Origin: Serinus canaria
Taxonomy: Eukaryota > Chordata > Aves > Passeriformes > Fringillidae
Direction: 5' to 3'
Length of the DNA stretch: 64,000 nt
Assembly: GCF_022539315.1 (NCBI RefSeq)
Contig: NC_066342.1
Span: 16,137,346-16,201,345, forward strand
A program made the position numbers and the translations under genes. Of the stretch, positions 9,612 to 20,131 are shown one piece after another (position 1 is the first letter of the stretch; every line of letters begins with the position of its first letter). The notes beneath the pieces were generated by a model. It had not been told where the DNA came from. It did not search any database and saw only the letters and a list, made by a program, of their open reading frames with translations.

Positions 9612-9912
9612 CAGCTGTCCTGCGAACAGAGGACTTAAAAGGCACAAGTTGAGCAAGTCGCATCCCTTTCGGGATCGTGACGGTGGGGGATGGGCGTGGA
9701 GACCATGGCACAAATCTGCCCTGTGAAATGTGCATCAATGTGCCCCAAGTGCACAATGATGCCCTGAAGGGTGGCACTAGAACTCCCCATCAGGAGAGCG
9801 CTCATGGCCCCACCTAAGGGACCAAAGGCATCCAGGGGAACCTTGTGTATCTTACCAGATTCTAAAACAACTGTTGCTGCGGTGCAGACATCCACACCTG
9901 CTGATCCTTGGG
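9612..9912 (-). pseudogene. Retroviral dUTPase domain, frameshifted
   Basis: Two overlapping frames (9635-9895 and the start of 9109-9777) together show dUTPase blocks: a VDVCTAATVV-like start, GIIVHLGHIDAHFTGQI, and the late IPKGMRLAQLV block. dUTPase lowers dUTP during reverse transcription. Its place between nucleocapsid and protease is the betaretrovirus arrangement. A frameshift near 9690-9770 separates the two halves. Confidence 0.75.
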
Positions 9913-11363
9913 TGCTGGCTGCAAGCCGGCAAAGCAGACCTGCATGGGTTCTGGGGTCTGGGGAGAGGCTTCTCTCTGGGCGCGCCCCCCCTTTGAGCTC
10001 GGCTTTACGTTTCCCGAGCTCGGTAAAGCCTGGCCATTAACATGAACAGTCGCTCTGCAGACATTGGACATATGATTTGGCCTACCACACCGACCGCATA
10101 AGAAAATGGGAAATTTGACCTTCTGTGTCTTCTTCCCCCGCTTCTTGCCAGCCTGTGCATTCCCCTGCTGTGGCCATCTGCCCTGTGGTGCTGCCCAAAC
10201 TGGCTCCACCGTGGTAGCCACAGCAGCCAACTTCTGACCCACGGGGATGACGTCCGCACAGGCCTCTGCCATCTCGGAGATGGTAGGAAAACCAGGCAGA
10301 GCCGTTATGACCCTCTGACAATCATCATTGCAATTACAACTCACAAGCTTTGCAATCACAATCCTCCTTGCCAAAGGATCTGGCACCTGCCTCTCCACAG
10401 ATGCAGTCAGCTTTGCTACAAATGTCATGAAAGGCTCATCGGGCCCCTGGACAATGGTTGCGAATGCCTGCTTTGAAACAATCATCTCCAGGGTCTGAAC
10501 AATCGCTGCCATGCCCAGCGTGTTGCACTGGTCAAGCACAAGGGGATCAAATCCAGCCTGCCCCTGAGGGTCCTCATAGGTCCCATGCCCAACAGCATTT
10601 CAGCCACAGCCACACGCCTGGGATCCTGCTGTCCCAGCCCGGCATTCTGTGCCACTGTAGTGGCCACCAAACGAGCCCATTTGGTCTCAAAAACACCAAA
10701 CTGCACAGGGTCAAAAAGGGAATGCGCCACAACACGGAGATCGTGAGGCGTCAGCACATCCTTAGCAACCCTCCGGAGAATCTGCATTACTTCGGCAGAC
10801 CCCACACCATGCTGAGTAACTGCATCACGGACTTCCTTCTCCAGCTTATAAGAAACAGGTTGATGGGTGCTATGAGTGACATCCCTGATCACGGGGAAAG
10901 CCTGGAGACCCCCTGGCAAAGCCGCAGGTCCTGCCGCGCCCCGTTCCGTGGGCCCCACAGGGACAAGAGCAGATGCCTGACTGGGAGCCGGCCAAAAACC
11001 GCTCGTCCCTGCACCCCCTGCAGCACCAGCAGAGCCGGAGGGGCCCCCTCCTCAACCCCGCGGATGCTGCAAGGAGGCAGGCTCACACATCTCTTCGGTC
11101 TTAGTCTTGGCCTCCCACCAGAAACGGCCGGGGTCCTTCGGACGCACCGTCACCTGGCACGGGGGGAGCGTCCACAAGTTCGACGGGGAGGAGCAACGGC
11201 CCCGGGAACCCACCGGCCTCCCTCCGGCCGTTTCAGCAGTCGCGCTAAAGGTGAATACTTCAGCGCCCTGTCGTGCCGCAGCTCCGGCGGGGGGCGCCGT
11301 GGCAGATGTAGGCGCCGGCACGGCCCGCAAAGCCGGCGTGGACTGGGACCAGACCGGCACGGG
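9913..11363 (-). pseudogene. gag: gag capsid-nucleocapsid cassette, copy L of a tandem duplication
   Basis: On the minus strand this cassette holds capsid (HQPVSYKLEKEVRD through LTPHDLRVVAHSLFDPV and QNAGLGQQDP), a major-homology-like segment (QGPDEPFMTFVAKL), and nucleocapsid with one CX2CX4HX4C zinc knuckle (CGRCGRPNHMSNVC). Capsid is open at 10482-10958 and the later part at 9862-10539, in a different frame. The same content recurs 1451 bp away in copy R. It is the downstream cassette and leads into dUTPase. Confidence 0.85.
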
Positions 11364-12816
11364 TGCTGGCAGCAAGCTGACAAAGCAGACCTTCATTGGC
11401 TCCAGGGTCTGGAGAGAAGCTTGTGCCTGGGTGCGTCTCCCCTTCGCGCTCTGCTTTTACATTTCCCGAGGCCAGTAAAGCCTGGCCATTAACATGAACA
11501 CTCGCCTTGCAAACATTGGACATATGATTCGGCCTACCACACCAACCACACAAGAACATGGGAACTTTGACCTTCTGTGTCTTCTTCCCCCGCTTCTTGC
11601 CAGCCTGCGCATTCCCCTGCTGTGGCTGCCTGCCCTGCTGTGCCGCCCAGACTGGCGGCACAGTGGTAGCCACGGCAGCCAACTTCTGACCCAAGGGAGT
11701 GATGTCCACATAGGCCTCTGCTATCTGGGAAACAGTAGAAACACCAGGCAGAGCTGTTATGACCCTCTGACAATCATCATTGCAGTTACACCTTGCAAGG
11801 TTTGCAATCACAATCCTCCTTGCCACAGGATCAGGCACCTGCCTCTCCACAGATGTGGTCAGCCTTGCTGCAAATGCCATGAAAGGCTCATCATCCCCCT
11901 GGCTAACGGTTGCAAATGGCTGCCTCGGAGCAGCCATTTCCAGGGTCTGAACAATCGCCGCAATGCCCAGCATGTGGCACTGGTCAAGCACAAGGGGATT
12001 GAATCCAGCCTGCCCCTGAGGATCGTCATAAGCCCCTGTGCCCAATAGCATCTCAGCAACAACCACACACCTGGGGTCCTGCGGCCCCAGCGCAGCATTC
12101 TGCACCACTGCATTGGCTGCCAAACAAGCCCACTTGGTCTCAAAAGCATCATACTACACAGGGTCAAAAAGAGAATGCGCCACACCACGGAGGTCATGAG
12201 GCGTCAGCACGTCCTTAGCAACCCTCCGGAGAGTCTGCATAACCTCAGCAGATCCCACACTATGCTGAGCAACCACATCACGGACTTCCTTCTCCAGCTC
12301 ATGCAAAAGAGGTTGATGGGTTTTATGAGTAACACCCCTGAGCACAGGGAAAGCCTGGGGACCCCCTGGAAAAGCCGCAGCACCTGCCGTGTCCTGTCAT
12401 GTGGGCCCCACAGGAACAAGGGCAGATGCCTGACCGGGAGCCAGCTCAACACCACTAGTCCCTGAGCCCTCTGCAGCACCAGCAGAGCCAGAGGAGCCCC
12501 CCCCGCGATCCTGCAGATGCCGCGAGGAGGCAGGCTCACACATCTCTTTGGACTTAGTTTTGGCTGCTTGCCAGAAACGCCCGGGGTCCCTCGGACGCAC
12601 AGTCACCTGGCACAGGGGGAGCGTCCACAAATTCGACTGGGAGGGGCCACGGCCTCGGGAACCCACTGGCCTCCTGCCGTCTGTGTCAGCAGTCTCGCTA
12701 AAGCTAAATACCTCAGCGCCCTGTCGCGCCGCAGTCACGGCAGGGGGAGCCGCGGCGGGCGCAGGTGCCGGCACGACCAGCAAACCCGGTGCGGAGTGGA
12801 ACGAGACCGGCGCGGG
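11364..12816 (-). pseudogene. gag: gag capsid-nucleocapsid cassette, copy R of a tandem duplication
   Basis: This is the upstream copy: capsid start (HQPLLHELEKEVRD), a stop after LFDPV near 12154, then a long open part (11260-12123) with QNAALGPQDP, QGDDEPFMAFAARL and the zinc knuckle CGWCGRPNHMSNVC. Compared with copy L, a 120-bp sample near 10081/11533 differs at about 12-13 positions. Because the two zinc-knuckle regions are not identical, the duplication is not recent, or it joined two different parental genomes. Confidence 0.85.
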
Positions 12817-13842
12817 GCCCCAATCCCCCGATATGGGGGTGGGGCTGTGCGCCGAGAGAGGCACCGCCCGCGGATCCGCGTCACTGCAGGGCAGCACAAG
12901 GGAGCCCGGCACACCCCCTATGAGCGTCCGACCTGAGACGCCGAGAGAAGCGGGGCTGACTGCCCGCCCGCTGGAGCCGGGTCTGATGGAGCACCAACTG
13001 ACTCCCCGCCCCCGGCTGCTTCCACCAACCGTGCATGCCCAGCAGGCTGCACAGGCCCAGAGACGGGCAAAGCCCCACCCCCTGCCGATGAGCCCGACTC
13101 GGAGGCAGGCAAACCCGCCGCGCTCAGGGGGAACGTCTTGGAAACACCGCAATTCGGACAGAGTCGTCACCGAATCAGACTCAATCGGAGATGGAGGCTG
13201 ATCCAGAGACTCCCCGCCACCCCCAAGTGCCAGGAAGACACAAAGAGAGGGCGGCACTCCCCCTGCCCCGCCGCCTGTGCGGGGGGGGGCGAGGACGGCC
13301 TGCCGACTCCAGAGAGCCGCCAGGAGCCCGCAGGGCTCCGCCCCCGGACTCGGGACCAGCTGGCCAGGAGCTCAATCCACCCCGGGGGAACAATCTCCAT
13401 CCCTTGAGTCGGATCCCTCCCCCGGCACACTGTCCTGGGGCGGGGCGGAGGGCTCCACATGGCACAGAAACCCAAACTCCACCTCGTCCACAACCGAGAC
13501 AGAAGGGCCCCCCTGGGAACTCCGAGGGCTACAAGAACCAGACCGCCTCCAAATCTCCTCACACTTTTTCCACTGCACCAGCAGCAATCCCACGTCTACA
13601 GTGCAATCATCAAAGAGAGCCTCCATGAGGCGGACCCCCACGAGAGACCACGCCTCCCTGGAGAACGCCTTCACAGGGTCCGAAAAGAACCCTTGCTCTC
13701 TGGTCCACAGAAACAGCCTCTCAAAATCACTCCAGGAAACAGAAACCTGTTTCACCTCCAGGACCTCCCTCCAGAGGTCCAAATCAAGAAAATCCTCCTC
13801 GAAATCCACAGAGGAGGCCATCACCACAAGAACAGCACGCAA
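12817..13842 (-). pseudogene. gag: Class II ERV gag N-terminal region (matrix and linker), broken
   Basis: Matrix-like sequence starts near 13818 (MASSVDFEEDFLDLDLWREV) shortly after the PBS, and stays open to 13372. It passes into a Pro/Gly/Ser-rich, GC-rich linker (12397-13257 in the same frame, with an intervening frame change near 13370). Matrix targets Gag to membranes. A run of G residues (about 13854-13867) lies just 5' of the start. No catalytic motif is expected here, so family assignment rests on position and composition. Confidence 0.65.
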
Positions 13843-13919
13843 AGTGCCGAACGGGGGGGGGGGGGGAACGACACGGCCTCACCGCAATCCGGACTCTGTG
13901 TCTCAGCCTAGGCTGCAGT

Positions 13920-13937
13920 ACACTTTGGCGATCACCA
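13920..13937 (-). promoter_or_regulatory. Primer-binding site of the class II provirus, Trp-like and degenerate
   Basis: Two bases after the LTR the minus strand reads TGGTGATCGCCAAAGTGT. It resembles the avian tRNA-Trp PBS (TGGTGA, then scattered matches and GTG), but with several mismatches. Confidence 0.45.
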
Positions 13938-13939
13938 CA

Positions 13940-14234
13940 TGTCACTATAGGACACGAAAGAACACAGGCGCACACCGCTGTTCTCAAGGTGAAGAGAAAA
14001 AGGGGAAGTTTATTTTCTGACTCCAACATTTATAGTTTTCCAAAAGTGACAGTGGATTGGAGGGTGATAGTGCCACCTCTCCAATGACACTGGACAAGCC
14101 AACAGTCCATCAAATTTCTCCTCCTCCATAAAAGAATGCAAAACAATGAGTTATTTACAGAAAGTGTGTGAAAAAGTTCACTACAAAAATGTCAACATCA
14201 GAAGGCTTAGAAAATCTTAAAAATCAAGGCGACA
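13940..14234 (-). repeat. 5' LTR of the class II provirus
   Basis: The 295-bp LTR starts TGTCACTATAGG and ends AAGGCGACA, the same length as its partner at 5015-5309. It supplies promoter and polyadenylation sequences to the minus-strand provirus. Confidence 0.85.
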
Positions 14235-14764
14235 AGCTATTTTCTGTATAAAAATTTTACTGGTTGTGTGAACCCATCAATCTATAATCTGCAAAATTCT
14301 AATAATCTGAGTAGTTTTCTGATTTCACAGCATGGCTCTCCTGGGCTCCCAAGAGCACCAGCAATTAAAGCCATCATTACTACCCTTCCCAAGAGTCCGG
14401 TATGGGTCATCTTACAAAGCCTGCCCCCACCCGGTCTTGCCTCTTGAGGATTTCAGGTTTTTTAGCCCTTTAAGAGTCCTTTCTTTTTTATCTGCCTCTC
14501 TGGTTACCTCTCTTGGTTTGTCCCTACTAATTTTTATTTCTCCTAGGGAGGGTACTCTGTAGAAGATTAACTTGGAATATTTGATTTTGAGTTGGGGGAG
14601 TTTACCGAGAATTTTTCTAGAATTACTTTACCAGTTTTTTTTTTTTTTTTTTCTTAACGTTTACAAACCTCATTTAAACACAAAACTGTTTTACAACATT
14701 CAAAACTGTCTTACAACACTTTTAGATATGTTATGATTCTGATACCAAACTCTTTCTATACAGT
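14235..14764 (-). other. 3' remnant of the class I ERV, no env recognised
   Basis: This 530-bp stretch follows the integrase stop. It has a T-run at about 14634-14652 and only short frames with no envelope signature. The expected env and 3' LTR are absent. Confidence 0.5.
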
Positions 14765-15819
14765 TCAGTCTTTTTGACTCTTTCTTCTGAGAGTCAATTT
14801 TAAGTCACTTGGTCCTTTTACAACAGTATACTCAGATGAATCAACTGGTGATGTAGTTGAATCTCGCACAGTGCCCGGGGGTGAGACTGGCCCTTTTATC
14901 CTCACAATGTGAGTCCAGCCTTTTTCTCTGGTCCGCACAGCTAAATTAGTGACGAGGAGTACCTGGAAGGGGCCTTCAAATTTAGGCATTAATGGTCCAG
15001 TATTCCATGACTTTATCAGAACCCAATCTCCTGGATTAATATTATGAACCTTTGCTTCAAGAGGGGAAGTTTGGGGGAGGTATTCTTTTTTTCTAAGTCC
15101 TTCCAGGGTCCTTCCAATGATTTCTAAATACATTCTGGTAGCCTCTTCTCCTTCCAGATAGTCTCCTGTACTATAGGGTGTTAACAGGAATGGCAGTCCA
15201 AACATCATTTCATAGGGTGAAATCCTTAAGTCAGACTGAGGTCTTGTTCTGATGCGCAAAAGCGCTAGGGGCAAACACTTCAGCCAATTCAATTTTGTTT
15301 CTTCTACCAATTTAATTAATACATTTTTGAGTGTTTTGTTCATCCGCTCCACCCTCCCAGAACTCTGGGGGTGCCACGGAGTATGTAATCTCCATTCTAT
15401 TCCTAAGGCTCTGATTATATTTTGCAATGTTTGGGCTACAAAGTGTGAACCTCGGTCTGAATCTATGGTGTTTACTATTCCATATCTGGGGATAATGTTT
15501 TCCAAAATTACACTGGCCACAACTTGGGCCGTTTCCCTTCTAGTCGGGAAAGCTTCCACCCAATGGGTGAGATGATCTACTATGACTAGTAAATATTTAT
15601 ACCCCTGCACTGGGGGCATCTCAGTGAAATCTATCTGTATGTTTTGGAAAGGTCTTAGAGCTAATTCCCTCCCTCCAGGGACTACCCGTCTCATGACTTT
15701 CTGGTTCACTTTTTGACAAATGAAACACCCTTTTGTAATTGCTTTTGCTAGGCTATATACACCTATGCACAGGTTATTTCTTAAGAAATGATCACATAGC
15801 CTTTGAACTCCCCAGTGGG
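14765..15819 (-). CDS. pol: Class I ERV integrase (pol C-terminal part)
   Basis: The open frame 14765-15709 (314 codons) covers the catalytic core and C-terminal domain: IDFTEMPP with the first Asp, DSDRGSHF with the second, and HPQSSGRVERMN with the Glu. The upstream zinc-finger region (HWGVQ, CFICQ) is readable up to 15819, where a one-base loss relative to RNase H shifts the frame. The C-terminal part contains a GDWVLIKSW block typical of gammaretroviral integrase. This is the end of pol. Confidence 0.88.
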
Positions 15820-16629
15820 TTAGTTATGTAGTTCTGTTAGTACTGCTCGAGCAAGTGCTTTATTCAAAAACACCCGTCCATCTGAAGTTAACCACTCCCC
15901 TTGTTGCCCCTGGTGTAACTTTAAATCTTTTATAACCTCAAACTCTTTTTCACTGAATATGGGTTCTTCTCTCCTTTTGCTCTCCTCAGGTGTGGTTTCT
16001 GCTTTAAGAATTTTCACTGGATCCCCAGGTTCTAAAGCTGCTTCCTTTGCTATCTGATCAGCCAATCGGTTTCCTCTAACTTCCAGACTGTCTCCTCTTT
16101 GGTGCCCCTTTATATGGACCACCGCTATTTCTATTGGTTTCTGTAGAGATTCTAATACAGACCTGACCAGGTTCTCATGAGCTAAGCTTTTTCCTTTTGA
16201 GTTTAGATATTCTCGCTCCTCCCATATTTTCCCAAATGTATGAACTATCCCAAATGCATATTGAGAGTCTGTATAAATGGTTCCCCGGTCCCCCTCCAGT
16301 AAGTCTAATCTTCTTTTCAGGGCATGTATTTCACAGCTTTGGGCTGACCAGTTTGGGGGTAGTTTCCCTTTTTCATTAATTTGTAAAGTCTCTCCTTCTA
16401 TGATGGCATAACCTGATGCTCTTTTCCCATCTATTACCCTCGAAGAGCCATCTATGAACAAGATTCTTCCAGTTGCTAGAGGCTGATCTTCTAAATCCTC
16501 CCTTACTTTTGTTTGGAGATTAATCAATTCAAGGCAATCATGTTCTAAATTCTCTACAGGCTCTCCCATTAGGAATTGTGCTGGATTGAGGGAATTGGAT
16601 GTAATAAATTCTAAGTCATCTGTGTTCAT
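15820..16629 (-). pseudogene. pol: Class I ERV RNase H
   Basis: The 269-codon frame contains the RNase H blocks FIDGSSRV, SCEIHAL, YTDSQYAFG and RLADQIAKEA, giving the catalytic D, E, D and the late D. It is in the same frame as protease-RT upstream, separated by a TGA at 16669-16671. It ends at a frameshift before the integrase zinc finger. The enzyme would remove RNA from RNA-DNA hybrids; the catalytic residues are all present. Confidence 0.85.
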
Positions 16630-16668
16630 TAGTATGATTTCATATTTTAATATTCTGGCATCGGTTAG

Positions 16669-18297
16669 TCACTGCTGAGCCCTCTGGCTCAGCACTGTTT
16701 TAAGATCGTGAGGAGTATGTACCCTAATTTTTCCTTGTAGGGTCAATTTTTTTGTTTCTTCAATCAGGATAGCAGTTGCTGCTACTGCTTGTATACAAAC
16801 TGGCCAGCCTCTAGCCACTGGATCTAACAATTTGGAGATGTAAGCCACGGGTTTTCTGCAGCCCCCCCACTCTTGAGTTAGTACACCATAGGCTATACCC
16901 TCTTCAGCACTCAAAAACAGGTCAAAGCTCTTCTTGAGGTCTGGTAGGCTTAAAACTGGGGCAGAAGACAATTTGTTTTTTAGGTTTTCCAGTTGTTGAT
17001 CATCTTCTGCTGTCCAAGTCAAAGGATCTGGAGCTACTAATTTACTATATAAAAATTTTACACTTTGCGTGTATTGATCTATCCATAACTTGCAATATCC
17101 AAACAGGCCCAGGAGTTTTCTCACATCTCTTTTTGTTTTTGGGGCTGGGAGAGATAGAATGCCTGAAATTCTGTCAGGACTTAACTTCTTATATCCCCCT
17201 CCTATTATGTGCCCAAGATAGGTTACTTCAGATTGTACAAACTGTAGCTTTTCTTGGGAAACTTTTAGTCCCTTCTCCCCCAGAAAATTCAAAAGCTTAA
17301 TGCCAGTCATTCTGACCTTTTCTTTTCCCTTCCCTGACACCATCAGGTCATCAACATACTGCAGGATTTGTACTCCTTCTTCAGGAACAAACTGTTCTAA
17401 CAAACTCTCCAGGGCTTGTCCAAAGAGGTTGGGGGATTCAGTGAACCCTTGTGGTAATCGGGTCCATCTTAGCTGTTGTTTTCTTTTTGTATTTGGATCC
17501 TCCCATTCAAAGGCAAACCAATCTCTACATTCCATTGCCAAAGGACATGACCAAAAAGCATCCTTCAAATCTATGACAGTGAACCAAGCATGTTCACTTG
17601 GAATCTGGCTTAGAAGACTATACGGGTTGGGCACAACTGGATGTCTAGCAATGGTCCTTTTGTTGACCTCCCTCAGATCTTGTACCAGCCTATATTTCCC
17701 TTCAGCTTTCTTAACTGCCAGTATAGGGGTATTGTGTGGTGACATACAGGGTTCTAAAATTCCCTCTTGTAACAGTTGTTCAATAACTATGGAAAGCCCC
17801 TTCTTTCCTTCTAGGGAAATTGGATACTGTTTAACCCATATGGGTGAAGTTTCATCTTGTATTTTTATTGTTATTGGTGTAATGTCCAATAGGCCCCACT
17901 TTCCCCCTTCAGCCCATACTTCGGGGTTTATTTCTGTGATATCCCCTTGGGATATCTTCATTATTTGAACCACCATCCTCCCTTTTCTTGGGACAATCCC
18001 AACTCCCAAATGAACCTGCAGATCTCTTCCTAACAAACTTTTTTCTGACTTAGGCAGATAAACAAAATTAGCTTCATACTGTCTAGAGTTTCCTTTTATT
18101 TTTACATCTTCTATCACTAATGCTCTAAATAGTTTCTCTTCAACCCCTAACACTTCACAAAATTTTTTCCCTACTGACATACCTTCTGGTACTTTGTTCA
18201 GACAAGACTTTTCTGCTCCTGTATCAACCAAAAATTCAAATTCTTCATTTAGGGGCCCCACCTCAAAGTTTACCAAGGGCTCTTCTAGATGTTGCAT
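16669..18297 (-). CDS. pol: Class I ERV protease and reverse transcriptase
   Basis: The 542-codon open frame starts in protease (LVDTGAEKSCLNK, then LLGRDLQVHLG) and runs through RT fingers and palm (HNTPILAVKK, YRLVQDLREVN, DLKDAFW) to the catalytic YVDD (LQYVDDLMVSG), then thumb and connection. It stops at 16669 in what should be an uninterrupted pol. The preceding gag stop (TAG at 18344-18346) is one base out of frame with it, so a simple readthrough, as in gammaretroviruses, no longer works without a frame change. Confidence 0.9.
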   Translation of the reverse strand: MQHLEEPLVNFEVGPLNEEFEFLVDTGAEKSCLNKVPEGMSVGKKFCEVLGVEEKLFRALVIEDVKIKGNSRQYEANFVYLPKSEKSLLGRDLQVHLGVGIVPRKGRMVVQIMKISQGDITEINPEVWAEGGKWGLLDITPITIKIQDETSPIWVKQYPISLEGKKGLSIVIEQLLQEGILEPCMSPHNTPILAVKKAEGKYRLVQDLREVNKRTIARHPVVPNPYSLLSQIPSEHAWFTVIDLKDAFWSCPLAMECRDWFAFEWEDPNTKRKQQLRWTRLPQGFTESPNLFGQALESLLEQFVPEEGVQILQYVDDLMVSGKGKEKVRMTGIKLLNFLGEKGLKVSQEKLQFVQSEVTYLGHIIGGGYKKLSPDRISGILSLPAPKTKRDVRKLLGLFGYCKLWIDQYTQSVKFLYSKLVAPDPLTWTAEDDQQLENLKNKLSSAPVLSLPDLKKSFDLFLSAEEGIAYGVLTQEWGGCRKPVAYISKLLDPVARGWPVCIQAVAATAILIEETKKLTLQGKIRVHTPHDLKTVLSQRAQQ

Positions 18298-18343
18298 GGG
18301 ATCCCCTAAAGTATAGAGCCCTTGACACCCCTAATCGTCACCC

Positions 18344-19678
18344 CTAAGAATCCTCCCTGTCTTGTTCCCTAGCTATTGCTTCATCAATACTGAGCTTCCT
18401 ACATAACTTCCTAATGTGTCCAATTTCCCCGCAGTAATAACAACGCCTTTCTCTCAGAGGGACTTGAGATCTTTCCATTCCTCTAGCCCCTGACTGTACT
18501 GGCCTATCCTTGCCTCCTCCTGGTGATGGACCCAGCCACTCTTTTGTTCCCTTGTATCGTGGGATAGTATTGCTTGCCCCTACACTTTCTCTAGCTACTG
18601 TCACCATGATCTTAGCCTTAGATTTTGCTTTTTCTTCATCCCTCCTTAAATACACCTTTAATGCCTCTCTCAGTAACTCATTTATGTCCTCCTCTTGCCA
18701 GTCTTCAATCTTTTCCAATTTTCTCCTTATATCGGGCCAAGATTTGGTGACAAATTGGACCTTCAGTAACACTTGGCCTTCCGTGGTGTCTGGGTCTATT
18801 TTAGAATACAGCTGGAAATTCCGCTTTAGGCGATTAAGCCAAGTAGCAGGAGTTTCATCCTTCTCTTGAGCACCCTCAAATGCTAATTTGGTATTAGTTC
18901 CTTTGGGAACCGACTCTTTGATCCCCCGAATTATCAAACATCTATATTTCATCATGGCCTTCCTCCCCTCCTCCTGATTAGGGTTCCAGTTGGGATCCGT
19001 TAGTGGCAATTTCTGTTTACCTAATGGCACCTGAGGTCCCGGACGGTTATCTTTCTCCCAAATTCTTATGCCAGCCTCCCTAACCATCCAGACCTCTTCT
19101 GGGGAGAATAATATGTTCAGAATGGAATTTATCTCCCCCCAAGTGTAGATATTTGGACCTAAAAATTGATCCACTTGGTTAGCTATGCCCACTGGGTCCT
19201 CAACTAAATGCCCCAACTCCTTCTTAAATCCTCTCACCTCAGAAGCGGTTAGAGGAGCGTTCACAAAGCCAACACCTCCTGCTACCCTTCCCATAGGAAC
19301 TTCTCTGAGGGGAAAAAGTCTCTCTACCTTGGAGGTCTTAGATCGGGTATTGCAGTATGGCCCATCCTCAGACACTGAACTACCAGCTTGAGAGACATCA
19401 GGATTCCCCTGAACTCTCTGCAGGTCACCAGGTGTATTTGGTGATAATGGTTTATCAGGCAAAGAGGCATTTGTGTCCCAGCTAGGAGGAGGTAAAGGGA
19501 CAGCAATAGGAGGGGGAGAAGAGACTTCATGCATATTAGGTGGAGCTTGAGAAGGGGTAGAGAATGTAGTCTTTGGAGTAGGCACTTGTGGTGGTGCTGA
19601 AGGAACTGAGGGAGCTGAAGGGGGTGCCAAGGGAGTGGTTACTAGGGGAGATACTGAGTCTGCCGCAGAGGAAGCCAA
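18344..19678 (-). CDS. gag: Class I ERV Gag (proline-rich linker, capsid, nucleocapsid)
   Basis: The 444-codon frame opens with a Pro/Ser-rich p12-like segment, then capsid (PLREVPMG, GFVNAPLTASEVRGFKKEL, FLGPNIYTWGEIN), a charged helical region (EEDINELLREAL, RRDEEKAKSK), and a nucleocapsid with one zinc knuckle CYYCGEIGHIRKLC. That is the gammaretrovirus layout. The matrix domain lies upstream in another frame (19690-20126 and 21436-21500). The body from the linker onward is intact. Confidence 0.9.
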   Translation of the reverse strand: MASSAADSVSPLVTTPLAPPSAPSVPSAPPQVPTPKTTFSTPSQAPPNMHEVSSPPPIAVPLPPPSWDTNASLPDKPLSPNTPGDLQRVQGNPDVSQAGSSVSEDGPYCNTRSKTSKVERLFPLREVPMGRVAGGVGFVNAPLTASEVRGFKKELGHLVEDPVGIANQVDQFLGPNIYTWGEINSILNILFSPEEVWMVREAGIRIWEKDNRPGPQVPLGKQKLPLTDPNWNPNQEEGRKAMMKYRCLIIRGIKESVPKGTNTKLAFEGAQEKDETPATWLNRLKRNFQLYSKIDPDTTEGQVLLKVQFVTKSWPDIRRKLEKIEDWQEEDINELLREALKVYLRRDEEKAKSKAKIMVTVARESVGASNTIPRYKGTKEWLGPSPGGGKDRPVQSGARGMERSQVPLRERRCYYCGEIGHIRKLCRKLSIDEAIAREQDREDS

Positions 19679-19689
19679 AGGGGTAGTTG

Positions 19690-20126
19690 AAGGAATTACA
19701 GGAGGTGGTAATGAGATAGCAGAGGGGGAAAGGCTGCATTTGCTATTTGAGGTGCCTGAGGAAGAGGATTATAAGGTAAAGGGGAACCCGGGGGTAAATA
19801 GTCCAGGGGGTCCCATCTTTTACTAATTCCAACATCCCCTCTGTCATTCCCCTCTCTCTTCCTCTGTACCTTACAAATTCTCACACCTTTATCCCTGATA
19901 ACACTCTTTAGCCAACAATCTGCATACAATAATTGCTCAGGATTGGTGTCCTCCCGAGCTTCCAGATATTGACTCAGCTGCTGACACATCCACTTGTCCT
20001 TTGTCCCACACCAGGGCCATCCTCCCTGCACTTCTAATTCTGGCCAAACTTCTACACAATAATGGATCATCTTAACCTTATCCAATCCCTCGGTGGCCTC
20101 TACAGAATCCCATCTTTCTAACAGTT
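19690..20126 (-). pseudogene. gag: Class I ERV Gag matrix, C-terminal part
   Basis: The frame 19696-20085 and the sequence just upstream read as matrix (MIHYCVEVWPELEVQGGWPW, then ADCWLKSVIRDKGV). It is one frame off from the rest of gag. At 20126/20127 it is interrupted by the target-site copy of the 1.3-kb solo LTR; the N-terminus continues at 21436-21500. Confidence 0.75.
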
Positions 20127-20131
20127 CTCCT

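Larger units (their letters stand above)
5015..14234 (-). mobile_element. Class II ERV provirus (ERVK/alpharetrovirus-like), rearranged
   Basis: Two 295-bp LTRs in the same orientation enclose gag, dUTPase, protease, RT, RNase H and integrase in the class II order, all on the minus strand. The RT has YMDD. No env is seen between integrase and the 3' polypurine tract; that space holds a foreign LTR and leader. The LTRs differ at roughly 17 sites by eye (about 6%). The outer flanks (GTTGGG left, AGCTAT right) do not match, so one end was probably rearranged after insertion. Confidence 0.85.

Noticed and set aside
10458..11492. 344-codon plus-strand frame
   Set aside because: It is antisense to the gag duplication in GC-rich sequence, and the minus strand has clear capsid and nucleocapsid motifs.
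13277..14020. 247-codon plus-strand frame
   Set aside because: Antisense to gag matrix, PBS and LTR of the class II provirus.
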